From assembly GCA_009823505.1 (NCBI GenBank), contig VZQC01004719.1:343206-407205 (forward strand): a stretch of DNA of 64,000 nucleotides, in the 5' to 3' direction. This document shows positions 35,586 to 46,134 of the stretch, one piece after another. This stretch comes from Rhizomys pruinosus (Eukaryota > Chordata > Mammalia > Rodentia > Spalacidae). The notes below the pieces were generated by a model. That model did no database searches. It saw nothing but the letters and a program-made list of their open reading frames with translations, and was not told where the DNA came from. Position 1 is the stretch's first letter. Each line of letters opens with the position of its first letter. Both the position numbers and the translations under genes were made by a program.

Positions 35586-35755
35586 TTAAGTTGGTTCTTA
35601 TCTTCACCCCTAGCCTCAGTGATACTGCAGTGGTATTATATTTAAAGATTTAAAAATTGCAGTTGTGCTTTCTTTGTTTTTTACCTTCATCTTTTTGGTT
35701 CTTAGCTTGTCCACCTCCCAGTATATTAAAAGATCAATATGTTCATGGAAAATAA

Positions 35756-35756
<1 letters not shown>

Positions 35757-35846
<90 letters not shown>
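35757..35846. repeat. (TC)n(AC)n compound microsatellite
   Basis: CT repeats to about 35804, then CA repeats to 35846. Pure over most of its length. Confidence 0.97.
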
Positions 35847-35847
<1 letters not shown>

Positions 35848-36438
35848 GTAGGAAGAAATATGTTATGATCTTTCTAAGATCGCTGTCGCATGGTAGAGCA
35901 ACCGAAAAAGAAATTAGAAGTTTAACATTCAGTTATTTAGGAGCCATTGATATCATGTGAATTCTGTTTTCCTCCCTAAGATTTGCTTTTGTTTTGCCTC
36001 TGACCAAGGACAGCACCCCAGAAAGCCTCAGGAACAGTCACTACTTCACAGACAATCCTTCAGAGGCAGAAATGTTGAGTTCCTCCAAGATGAAGAATGG
36101 TGTTTTCATAGCAGAAAACACTAATTGAAGTTGGAAATATGTTGGGAAATGTCATTTCCTTTGCAACCCAAACAAATTAAAAGAAAGAGAAATATCATTT
36201 AGAATTCATAGCTTGTGAAATTTTGAGACTTGTAGAAATTTGGCAAAACCTAAAATATTGCTTGGCATTTATGAGATAAGTATTTTGAATTCTAAGTTAA
36301 ACTTGTGAATAGGTATATACTGAGAATGTGTTAATTTGGTACTGTGTCTGTTTCTTGTTGTACTTACTGTCCTATGAACTATAAACATTTGTCCCATATA
36401 TAACCTGCTCAAGAAGCTGCATCAAGCAGATGAAAGAC

Positions 36439-36480
<42 letters not shown>

Positions 36481-37027
36481 ATCTATCTATCTATCTCTTT
36501 TGATCAATGATCGATTGATCGTGAGAGGGAGAGAGAATCTTTTCACAATGCCAGAGTTTATTAAGTACCAATTTTGATGGCTCCAGTTTACAAAGTACTC
36601 CCAATTTAACTTGATAGCTGATTGTTAGAATTCACAGTTTCTTTAATTCAAATTTATCTACTAGGATTAACTATCAGATCATAGATTACAGGCGACAACA
36701 AATATCTAGGTTACTCAATGGGTACAGAAGCTCCAAATGGGCTTTAGCAGAATTCAGAGTTTGAAGAGGCCTTACTAGAGGCAGTCAGAAAGCTGATAGA
36801 AATACTATATACCTTAAAATCATAATTGTATGCCTGGAATGCAGCACAAATGAATGCTTATAAAACTAAATATGGAAGACCAAAGTTGGCTTGTATGATT
36901 TAGTTCAATATTTCTATTATGATGTACAACCGTCTAGTTGAAGTGTAAGAAGCAGGTGCCATGGAAATTAAAATGCAGAAAGACCATCGAAAATGTCTTC
37001 TTCAATTTTGTATATGATACATGGTTT
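35847..37027. other. No gene recognised; contains (CTAT)n at 36439-36496
   Basis: The only structure is the CTAT microsatellite and, right after it, a small GATCAATGATCGATTGATC motif with dyad symmetry at about 36502-36520. Confidence 0.5.
36439..36496. repeat. (CTAT)n microsatellite
   Basis: Tetranucleotide array with one ATC interruption at 36480. Confidence 0.96.
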
Positions 37028-37254
37028 TAAAAAACATCTATTATTTTTTTTACTTTATGTGTATGAGTGTTTTTCTTGCATGTATGTAATACTTGTGTCA
37101 TGCAGTGCCTTTGGAGAGCAGAAGAGGGTGTCAGATCCCCTGGAACTGGAGTTAGAGCAGGTTGCTAGCCTCCAGGTGGGTGCTGTGAACTAAACTCAGG
37201 CCTTCTCCAAGAGCAGCTGGCTCTCTTAACCACTGAGCTATCACTGCAGCCCCA
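37028..37254 (-). mobile_element. B2/B3 SINE
   Basis: Reverse copy: GGAACTGGAGTTAGAGCAGG and CTCTTAACCACTGAGCTATCACTGCAGCCCC. Confidence 0.88.
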
Positions 37255-37474
37255 ACACATAGGTTTTAATGTTATATACGGTCACCTGTTGTCACTATTA
37301 CATTTAGTTATCTGTGTCTGTTTTAAAAGTTGGCTCACACACACACACACAAAAGTTGGATCACAGGACTTTGGTGTCTCAATTTTTACACAGTCCAGGT
37401 AAAAAGCAAGATGGAGGAACATCACAGATGGAAATATTTGTAGAAACATTATGGAGATAGAAACCATTACTAAG

Positions 37475-37715
37475 GGGGCTGGAGAGATGGCCTAGCGGTT
37501 AAGAGCACCGACTGCTCTTGCAGAGGACCCGGGTTCGATCCCCAGCACCCACGTGGCGGCTGAGAACCGTCTGTACCTCCAATTCCAGGAGAACTCCAGT
37601 TCCAGGGGAATCTGACGCCCTCTTCTGACCTCCGCGGCATTGCACGACACGAGTGCACAGACCTACACGCAGACAATACATTCATACACATAAAGAAATA
37701 AAAAAAAAAAAAAAA
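37475..37715 (+). mobile_element. Young B2 SINE with exact 15-bp TSD
   Basis: GAAACCATTACTAAG occurs at 37460-37474 and 37716-37730. The body is complete with the 17-bp duplication, retained CpGs and an A-tail of 15 uninterrupted A. These are features of a recent insertion. Confidence 0.97.
37488..37542 (+). promoter_or_regulatory. Pol III A and B boxes of the young B2
   Basis: TGGCCTAGCGG at 37488-37498 fits the A-box consensus TRGYNNARNNG. GGTTCGATCCC at 37532-37542 differs from the B-box consensus GGTTCGANTCC at only one specified base. The spacing is that of a tRNA-type internal promoter, so this copy could still be transcribed by Pol III. Confidence 0.7.
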
Positions 37716-37730
37716 GAAACCATTACTAAG

Positions 37731-38018
37731 ATAGGACAAGTTCACATTTGAAGCCAAGTTTATAAATTACAACATTTTACTGGAATCCAAAACTCTTTAA
37801 ACCTATATAGAATCTTAAAACTATTATGATTCTTGAAATTTTCTCTCCTGCATATTTATTAAATAAAATGTGGTGCATATAACATGCATTATATACTTCC
37901 ATTTCCTTTCTTTCTAAAGGAGGACTGCAATGGGGAAGGTACTGCAGTGACCGGTTTTGGCTAAATGGAAGCTGTTGCTCAGCTCTGATTCAGTAACAAG
38001 AAAGTAAAAGCCAAGGTA
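37731..38018. other. Unique spacer between two young B2 copies
   Basis: AT-rich; nothing recognised. Confidence 0.4.
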
Positions 38019-38032
38019 AGAAGGCAGGTTAG

Positions 38033-38256
38033 GGGCTGGAGAGATGGCCTAGCAGTTAAGAGCGCCGACTGCTCTTGCAGAGGACCTGGGTTCGATCCCC
38101 AGCACCCACATGGTGGCTGAGAACCGTCTTTAACTCCAGTTCCAGGGGAATCCGACACCCTCTTCTGACCTCCATGGCATTGCACGACATGGGTGCACAG
38201 ACCTGCATGCAGACAGTACATTCATACCCATAAAAATAACTAAAAAAATTGAAAAA
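38033..38256 (+). mobile_element. B2 SINE without the duplication, exact 14-bp TSD
   Basis: AGAAGGCAGGTTAG occurs at 38019-38032 and 38257-38270. It has a single CTCCAGTTCCAGGGGAA block, so it belongs to the form lacking the 17-bp duplication. Confidence 0.96.
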
Positions 38257-38270
38257 AGAAGGCAGGTTAG

Positions 38271-38925
38271 TTCTAATTAATGTTTAGCAGAAACAAAGCA
38301 TGAGATTTAACAATCTTTTTGGAATGGAGTAATTCCTAACACACAGTGGGACAAACACTTCTCAAATTAACAAATGAATAAATACTTATCAAATGAATTT
38401 ATGAGTATATGAAAAAAAATGTGGATATAGGTACCAATGCTAACAATCCAGAAATAGAAGACACAGAATGTCCCATCTTCCATAGAGAACAAAGACAAAC
38501 TCAATGGCTTATATATAAAAGAAATCAACTTTGTCACAGTTCTAAGTGACAAAGTGCAAAATTGCCATGCCATCAGGGTTGGTTTCCCATGTAGATTTTC
38601 CTCTTGATTTACAGATAAGTCACCTTCTCCATGTGTCTTCACATGGCTGTCTCTAGATCTGAGGGGAGCAATCTCCTCTGATATGTCTTTCTTGTCTTAC
38701 GGTCCTTTTGGACTAGGATACTAGGATCCCACTCTACAACTTTAATTGCCCTCTTCAAAGCATTTTCTTCATATGTATGTGCTATGTGAGTTAGGACTTC
38801 AACATAGGCATTTGAGGAGGGATACAATCCAGTCTAGAGAAAATTGGAACATTGAGATGATTAGCAAGGCAAACTGTCCCATTTGGTCAGCTCTTGTGTA
38901 GTATTCACCTTATTATCTTCACACG
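38271..38925. other. No gene or repeat recognised
   Basis: Only short open frames. Confidence 0.45.
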
Positions 38926-39137
38926 AAGCTTGAGATATGGCTCAGTGGCTAAGAGCGAGCACTGGCTGCTTTCTCAGAGAACCTGGGTTTGGTTCCAAGC
39001 ACCCACATGCCAGCTAACATCCATCCGTAACTCCAGTTCCAGGGTATCCCATGCCCTGTGTGAACACTGCAAGACATAGGTGTATGTACATTCATTCAGG
39101 CAATACACATATACACATAAAATAATAATAAATGAAG
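38926..39137 (+). mobile_element. B2 SINE, diverged
   Basis: AGCTTGAGATATGGCTCAGTGGCTAAGAGC head, GTAACTCCAGTTCCAGGG middle, AAAATAATAATAAATG tail. Confidence 0.9.
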
Positions 39138-39627
39138 TACTTAAAATATTTCACCTTGGAAATTACTGTTAAAGCTATGCAAATCTTATCCATTCAAACA
39201 TCTACAGCAGGAAGATTTGAGAAATGGTAAGTTATTCAATGTATCTGTATTCCAATTTTTCAAATCTCTTTGAGTTCTTTCATATTATTTCCCAACCAAC
39301 AATAAACAAGCCCAAACTTCTTTCACCTAAATACATTTACTAAATAGAACTCATTTCATGGTCTGTTTCAAAGAAGAGGAATTGGGTACTTGTGGATTTT
39401 GTATTCCCAGCCATATAGTCATATTTGTTTATCAGCTAATTGTCCAAAGCTGGAAATATAGCTAAATTGTAGAGTATTTGTTGAGCATCTAGATACTGCC
39501 TTTTACTCCCAGCACTGAAAAACAAAATTTTAATTTCTGTGAATGACACAGAAAAATGATTAGGTGTTACAGTGTCTTTGCCATCATGCCCAAATTCCTT
39601 CTCTAATTTCCAGTTCCAATTTTTTTG
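39138..39627. other. No gene or repeat recognised
   Basis: Nothing identifiable. Confidence 0.4.
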
Positions 39628-39773
39628 GTCTTTTTCTTTGAGATAGGGTCTCCCTGCAGTCCCAGCTGGCTTGAACTCACTTTGTAGACCAGGCTGGCCT
39701 TGAATTTACAGAGATCCATCTGCCTCTACCTCCCCAGTGCTGGGATTAAAGGTGTGTGCTACCACGCTGGGCT
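39628..39773 (-). mobile_element. B1 SINE
   Basis: Reverse B1: GGTCTTTTTCTTTGAGATAGGGTCTC...CAGTGCTGGGATTAAAGG. Confidence 0.92.
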
Positions 39774-40009
39774 CCACTTTCAATTTGTAATCAACAAAGA
39801 AATAACTCCATGGCTGTAGGGACTTAAACTCTAATGGCCAATAGATTTCCTGGTCAACTTAATTTTATTATTATTAATCACAGAAATATATCATTATTTA
39901 ATATGAATATGTTGTAAATACAGATTGTATTAAACTCTACCACCATATATAATTTAGAGGCTTACCAGTATATCAAAAAATACAAAAATTTAAATTTTTA
40001 AAAATTTTA

Positions 40010-40070
40010 CATCTGGGTTCTCTGCAAGAGCAGCCAGTGATCTGAAATGCTGAGCCATCTTTAGAGCCCT
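40010..40070 (-). mobile_element. B2 head remnant
   Basis: CTGGGTTCTCTGCAAGAGCAGCC and GCTGAGCCATCTTTAGAGCCC only; the rest of the SINE is absent. Confidence 0.7.
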
Positions 40071-41136
40071 GAAAACTTACTTTTAAAAATGAGTTCAAAA
40101 GACAATACTTTAAATAATTTGTTTAGTTCATTTAGAAAAATTGAAATGTTGATTCTTGTCTGTTTTGAGCACATTATTTCCTTCTAAATATATTCTAAAT
40201 ATACTTTGCTAAATTTTTTCATTAAATCTTATAAACTAATAATTGTTATTCAGTGCTTTGAGATAGTCAGGTTATTAATAATTTAATATTACATGATCTG
40301 CATATAAGGTGTGTATTTTTATAAAAACAAGTATTTAACTGATTTAAGCAGTAAGTGTGGAATTAAGACACAAGAAAAGAATATTTCTGTTTTTTTAAAA
40401 CTGTAATAAATTAACTTTTTCTTTTTCTCTATCCTTCTTCCTGTCTTGTTTCCTTCCACTACCCATGATAAAAAGGATTTCTTTCTCCTATTTCTCATAG
40501 GCCTCTCTTTCAAGCATCTAAAGTGAATGTATTTCCCTGAACACTTCCCAAATCATTTACTCTAAAAGTGCTTATTGTGTCTCTCTCCGGCACGCATATA
40601 CAAAAGAACATACAGAAATAGCTCCAGACTTACTTTTATGCTATTTTCAAGCAAATTTTAAATAATTACAGTAAGTAGACTTCCATTTGTTACTCAATAA
40701 CATACCTGCTGATTTTCTTCTATTTTTTGAAGGGGGGGGTGAAGATTGCTAAATGTGAAGTCTCAGATTTCCCTGATATGCATAAATCTTATCCTTTGTG
40801 CTTATTCTGATCCCCACCGGAATATGCATTAAAACATAAGCTATGACTTTTGCAAGGCTGTCTAAATAATGGGTTTTTGAAGTAGAGATGCTAGCAAGTC
40901 ACTCACTATATGGAACTTTTAGGAAGTGAAAATGTTTTTCATTTTTTATTAATTTTTGTTATTTTTTTTATAAAAACTGTTTTTAAAGTCTCTTTGTGTT
41001 ATAGTTTGGTGGTTTCTCAGATCAATGCAGGAACACATGGATTTGGAGGAGAAGTTTTATTTTATTTTACATTTTTAGCCATGCATAGTATATTTGATAG
41101 TGTCATAACATTGTTTACCTCTGGACATTTTTTTAT
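40071..41136. other. No gene or repeat recognised
   Basis: AT-rich, with a short G-run at 40733-40740. 39774-40009 is likewise blank. Confidence 0.45.
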
Positions 41137-41356
41137 TGTTTGATTTTATTTTACCTGCATGAGTGTTTTGCCTGCATGTATGTTAAGTGTACCCATGCTG
41201 TGCAATGCCCTCAGAGGCCAGAAGAGGGGGTTGGATCCCCTAGAACTGGAGTTAGGGCTGGTTGTTAGCTGCAATACGGGGTTCTGGGAACCAGTCCCCG
41301 GGTCCTTTTCACGAGCAGCCAGTGCTCTTAACTGCTGATCCATCTCTCCAGCACCA
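41137..41356 (-). mobile_element. B2/B3 SINE
   Basis: Reverse copy: CCTAGAACTGGAGTTAGGGC and GCTCTTAACTGCTGATCCATCTCTCCAGCACC. Confidence 0.9.
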
Positions 41357-42387
41357 TCTCACTCTTCTTTAATACCAACTTATCTACCAAATTCATGTTT
41401 TAAAAAAAGACACCTATGTTATATACAATTGTTTAATCTATGTTCACAATCTGTCTTGCCTTTCCTACAATCAAAACTACTGAACCCAGATCCAAACCTT
41501 GCCCTTGGACATTGCAGTGTCTTCTCCGATGCTCATGTTGGCTTTTGTCATAAGCCAGCAAACTAGTGTACTGAACATTATTTGATCCTCTGATATTCAA
41601 GACATCCCAAACATCCAGCACCGAACTGAAAATCTGATGCATTTCCCTTCAGGTAATAAAGGCACAACAGACATTTGTATTGGGTGACATCCTGAGTGTC
41701 AAAGGCTGTTTGTAGCACTCCTGCGCTGCAGCCACCAGATGGCAGAAGCATCCTCCCAGCTGCATGATGAAAAAAAAAAGTCTCCCTCCTTGCAAATATC
41801 TCCTAAAGAACACATCCACCATCCATCACCAGAAAGAATCACTGAGATAAGGAAAAACATAAAGCAAAGGAGAGTTGGGAACCATTACATTCTCACTGGA
41901 CTCGCTACGATTCTTTGAACTTGGATTTTGATACTAGTACTTTTAAGTTTTCTAACTGTGCATAATATGCTTCTGAAACCTTGTTTTCTGTAAACTAAAA
42001 TAGTGACAAAGCAATTTCATGAAGTTATTTTGAGACCTCTATGATCTCTTAGCATAGTGACTGCACGTAATAAATCAGCCATTGATGTTTCATTGCTATT
42101 GGGCTTGGCTGGAACTTTCATGGCTTTTTGCATATTGGCTTACGCTCCTCACAGTAAAAAGAATTCCTTGTCCAGATATGTTGATGTCCTGGTTCTAAAC
42201 ATGGCAAAAATTCATTTTTTTTTCAAAATTTCACTATAAAACTTCCTGCAGGTGTACCAGTGAGGCTTTAACAATTGAAGGATACCTACAAATGAAAGAC
42301 AGTTCTATCACAATCATGCAGGTTGTCCACAGCTATAAGGTTGTGAATTATTGTTATTAACCTTGACGGTACTCTTTGTTTTAAATT
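41357..42387. other. Unique stretch without recognised gene
   Basis: Contains the CTCF-like motif at 41731. A 60-codon frame at 42057-42239 has no recognisable domain. Confidence 0.4.
41731..41745 (+). promoter_or_regulatory. Candidate CTCF-binding motif
   Basis: GCCACCAGATGGCAG matches the CTCF core (CCACCAG.GGGC/A), with the forward motif on the plus strand. It lies in non-repeat sequence. A motif alone does not show occupancy. Confidence 0.4.
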
Positions 42388-42586
42388 TTTAGATTTTTTA
42401 TTTTATGTGTAGGGATATAATACCCATGTTGTACATTACCTGTAGAGGACAGAAGAGGGCATCTTATCTCCTATAACTGGAGTTATAGATGGTTGTTAGC
42501 CACTATGTGGGTGCTGGGATTCAAACCCAGGTCTTCTGCAATAACAGTCAATGTGTTCTTAACTGCTGAGCCATCTCCATAAGCCC
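42388..42586 (-). mobile_element. B2/B3 SINE, diverged
   Basis: Reverse copy: CCTATAACTGGAGTTATAGATGG and CTTAACTGCTGAGCCATCTCC. Confidence 0.88.
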
Positions 42587-42603
42587 CCTGAGGGTAGACT
42601 TTT

Positions 42604-42838
42604 TAAAAAATTTATTTATTTTTTTATTTATTATTTTTTATGCATATGAGTGTACTGTCTGCATGTGGGTTGGAGTACCCATATGGTGCAATGCTGCGGA
42701 GGTCAGAAGAGGGCATCAGATTTTCTGGAACTGGAGTTAAAGACAGTTCTCAGCCGCCATGTGGGTGCTGAGAATCGAACCCGAGTCCTCTGCAGGAGCA
42801 GTCGGTGCTCTTAACCACTGAGCCATCTCTCCAGTCCC
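42604..42838 (-). mobile_element. B2 SINE without duplication, with TSD
   Basis: AGGGTAGACTTTT (42591-42603) and AGGGTAGATTTTT (42839-42851) form a 13-bp TSD with one mismatch. Confidence 0.93.
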
Positions 42839-42860
42839 AGGGTAGATTTTTAATAAATCC

Positions 42861-43040
42861 CTTCCTTCCTTCCTTCCTCCCTTCCTCCCTTCCTCCCTTC
42901 CTCCCTTCCTCCCTCCTTCCTTCTCTCCCTCCTTTCTTCCTCCTTTCCCTCCTTCCCTTATTTATATTTTTCTTATTTCCTTCTTTCTTTTCCCCTCTTC
43001 CTATTCTCTCTTCCTTCCCCCCTCTCTTCTTCTGCCATTT
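42861..43040. repeat. Pyrimidine tract, CTTCC/CCTTCC type
   Basis: Mixed CTTCC and CTCCCTTC repeats, almost pure C/T over 42861-42958, then broken. Confidence 0.92.
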
Positions 43041-43117
43041 ATTTAGAGCTCTACATATAGTTGCCTATAAATTTCACTTTACAGAAATTGGTCAGCCATA
43101 AATAACAGTAGAATTTG

Positions 43118-43715
43118 TGAGACAGGAAACTCTGTCTCTGACACAGCAACAGGTCCCACCCCTTCTCTTTCTGTCAGGTCTCATCTCAATGCCTTTGGCT
43201 TAAGCCAATGCACAGAGCAGAATAAGGCAGTAGGATAGAGTGATGCGGCTGAGATCCCCGATGCTCAGTACCTGCACTCCATTTGATAAGCGATGAAACA
43301 AGAACGTAATAGTAAAAAGCAGAGTTGGGTAGATTTATTTAATGTGGCCAGTTTGAGAAGAGGGATAAAAGGGATCCAGTGATTCTTAAATTCATCTTCT
43401 TTTTTGTTGTATGAGGTTTAAGTTTAATTATAAGGCAAGGGGTATGGTAACAAAGCAATCCTTGCTAAATTATGGTCTTGCCCATCAGTGGAGACACAGC
43501 TCAGCCCAGTGTCTCCTGCAAGGTTGTGTGAGAAGCTGTAAACCTGTTTCCAGAAGATAAGTTCCCAGACTCTGGCTGGAACCAGGCTTCAGTTTTTTTC
43601 CTTCTCCCAGAATGAGATTCATGGGGGAAATTCCAGTTCCTTTGGGTGCCTTGTTTCCATAGTCTGATAGTCAAGAGAGGGCAAGTGTCTCTTTAGAATG
43701 CTATCACACCTACCA
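43118..43715 (-). mobile_element. Solo-type LTR of an endogenous retrovirus-like element
   Basis: On the minus strand, unique U3-like sequence is followed by a CTTTTAT block, an AATAAA at about 43335-43345, and a terminal TTTCCTGTCTCA ending in CA. No gag or pol sequence is attached, so it is a solo LTR or an orphan. The right edge near 43708-43715 and the TSD are not fixed. Confidence 0.5.
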
Positions 43716-43854
43716 GATAGTTATATGCTTAGCACATATGAGGCCCTGGAGCTAATTTTCAGTAGTCTAAAATCTATAAAAGCTATAACCTATAAAAGCT
43801 GTAACATTTAAATTTTTGTATTAAACTGAAGCAATGGTATATTTCAGATAAACT

Positions 43855-43999
43855 TTTTCTTTCTGTCCCCTTTCCCCTCTCTCCATCTCTCCCATCCTCT
43901 CCCTTCCCTCTTCATCTCTCCTTCCCTTCCTCCCTCCCTCTCTCCCTCCCTTCCTTTCTCTCTCTTCCTTCCTTCCTTCCTCCCTCCCTTCCTCTCTCC

Positions 44000-44070
<71 letters not shown>

Positions 44071-44099
44071 TTTCTTTCTTTCTCTCTCTCTCTCTTTCT

Positions 44100-44163
<64 letters not shown>

Positions 44164-44187
44164 TCCTCTTTCTTTTTTTCTTTTTCT
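43855..44187. repeat. Long pyrimidine tract with (TTTC)n core
   Basis: Mixed C/T to about 44000, then TTTC repeats to about 44165 with a CT interruption near 44083. Pure purine on the other strand. Confidence 0.96.
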
Positions 44188-44889
44188 TGTAGACTCTCAA
44201 TATGTATCCAGGCCTACCTCAAACTGACCATTCTCTACCTCAGCCTTCCCAGTTCTGACATTCCAGGCAGATACCTCCACAGCTGTTTGCCTTAAACTTT
44301 CCATTTTGTTCTTAATTTTCTGGGAACATCTGTTGATGAGTTCATGTCCTTTTGATAATGACATAAAACACTTTATAATTGATTTATAATGGGATTAATC
44401 AGACTTTGTTCTATTTTGTGAGTGGAAGTATGTTCATGTATGTGTGCCATTAACATGTTGTCTTTGAAAGAACCATGTTGTCCAAAATAAACTGCTCTAT
44501 CTTTTAAAATTGAGGAACACATCAGGATTTCATCAACACTGAGAAAATAATTTTTTTATATTTTAGCTCTTTTTACTGTGCCAACTAAAATTCTCATTCA
44601 GGAATTTGCACTGCTGCCACCATTGTGGTGCCTTAGAATGTAATACACTGAATAAACTAGACAAGCAAATAATAAAGATATTATATAATGACTGCTATAA
44701 CCAAACCCTGTATCTCCTTCATTCTTTGGGTTTTCATGTTGGAAGTGTTGTCGTCTGATGTTCCTTTAAATGTATCCCATGTGTGCTGCCTTCCACGAGG
44801 AGGTGTTCTTCCTCCCTGGACCCGGACTCACAGCTCCGCAGTACTGGCAGTACTGCAAGCCTTGGGATTGTCCCTGACCAGCCAGTTAA

Positions 44890-45930
44890 CAATCCGAGCT
44901 TGAGCCCTGGCAGGGAGGGTGAGGGAGGGAGGGAGTAAGTCCCAGAGAAATAGAAAGAAGGAAAGAGAGACAGACTCAGATGAGAGACTGGGAGGGTTTC
45001 CACGAGGGAAAAACTCAGTTTATTGTTGCAACTCAGGGTTTTTATACAGAACCTTGTAGGGGGTTGGGACATACAGAATTGGGACAGGCAGGATTTCAGG
45101 CCATATGCTCCAGATCACTACAGGAATGTTACAACGCTTTGCCCAAGGCTTAAAAGACAATTGGCACTGGGCAGGTTTCATAGGCAAGCAAGATATTAGC
45201 AGGAGTTCAGGCTTGGAGGCTGCTTGCTGACTCTAAGTGCTTCTGCCAAAAGAATACCTACATGTATGTACTGGTATCTTAGTGTTTTCATATTGGAAGT
45301 ATGTGTATTTGTATCTTAGTGTTTTCATATTAGAAGCATCCTGGCTCTTAAAGGCAAAGTGAGGTCCTGACTCCACCCCAGACCAATTGAACCTGCATTT
45401 CTTGATACAGTGCCAGACCACTGGGAGTAAAAGAGAGCACACAGACTCCAGGTTCCAATGAACTGAATTGGGTTTCTAATTAGGACTGGTCAGGACTGTA
45501 CCGCAGCTCGGAATTGGGAGGGTACATCACTGACTCAGAGGCTTATAAAAGCAAAGACAATTCCCTGGTAAATATTTTTTGGAGAAATTTCAGTCAGACA
45601 ATAAAACCTCAGTTTCTCCATGCTTCAGGTTGCTAAGATAAGAAGTGGGTGGGCTGTAGGGAATTGTAAATCATTGACAAATGTAAGGTAGATAGGTGGT
45701 CACAAGATATCCTGGAAAGGGAATTCCAAAGGTCCAGATAACTAGCTAGCTCTTCTTGGACTTGTTCAGGGCTGGGGTTTGGTCATTAAGATGGAGTCAC
45801 TGAAACAAAATGGAGTTACCTGGATCACTATTGCATTCTGAAGGAGGCATCCTCATAGCAAGGCTTTGTAAAACCCCACAAGGCAAGTAAACCACCTGCT
45901 CCACTCCCTGTCATACAAGAACATGAAGAG
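44890..45930 (-). mobile_element. ERV-type LTR (ERVK-like?), minus strand
   Basis: The minus strand reads TATAAAAA at 45039-45046, then AATAAA at 45019-45024, then a pyrimidine-rich U5 to about 44890. The short spacing of TATA and polyadenylation signals is typical of retroviral LTRs. U3 sequence continues right to about 45930 and includes AACTCCATTTTGTTTCAGTG on the minus strand. No internal genes are attached. Edges are uncertain. Confidence 0.55.
45270..45340. repeat. 43-bp spaced tandem duplication in the LTR
   Basis: GTATCTTAGTGTTTTCATATT occurs twice, near 45270 and 45313, with A/G differences after it. Confidence 0.85.
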
Positions 45931-46134
45931 GAATAATACTTCCTGATTCTTTGTTGGTAGATCTAACTTTGGCTTTCTGCAAAATATGACTCAAGATAGC
46001 TGAGATTCTTGGGATCTTAATAGTAATAATTATTTTGTATATTGACTTTATGTCAGGAATTCAGATATGAACCCCTAAAACATAGAAAGAATTTAAGAGA
46101 AAAATTATTAACAGAAACTTGTTAAACTCAAAGC

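Noticed and set aside
36502..36520. GATCAATGATCGATTGATC dyad after the CTAT repeat
   Set aside because: Short, simple composition; likely chance next to a microsatellite, with no known regulator consensus recognised.
37475..37560. tRNA-like sequence with A and B boxes
   Set aside because: It is the head of a B2 SINE; no cloverleaf with matching acceptor stem is present.
43844..44200. 118-codon Lys/Arg/Glu-rich minus-strand frame
   Set aside because: Pure translation of the TTTC pyrimidine tract.
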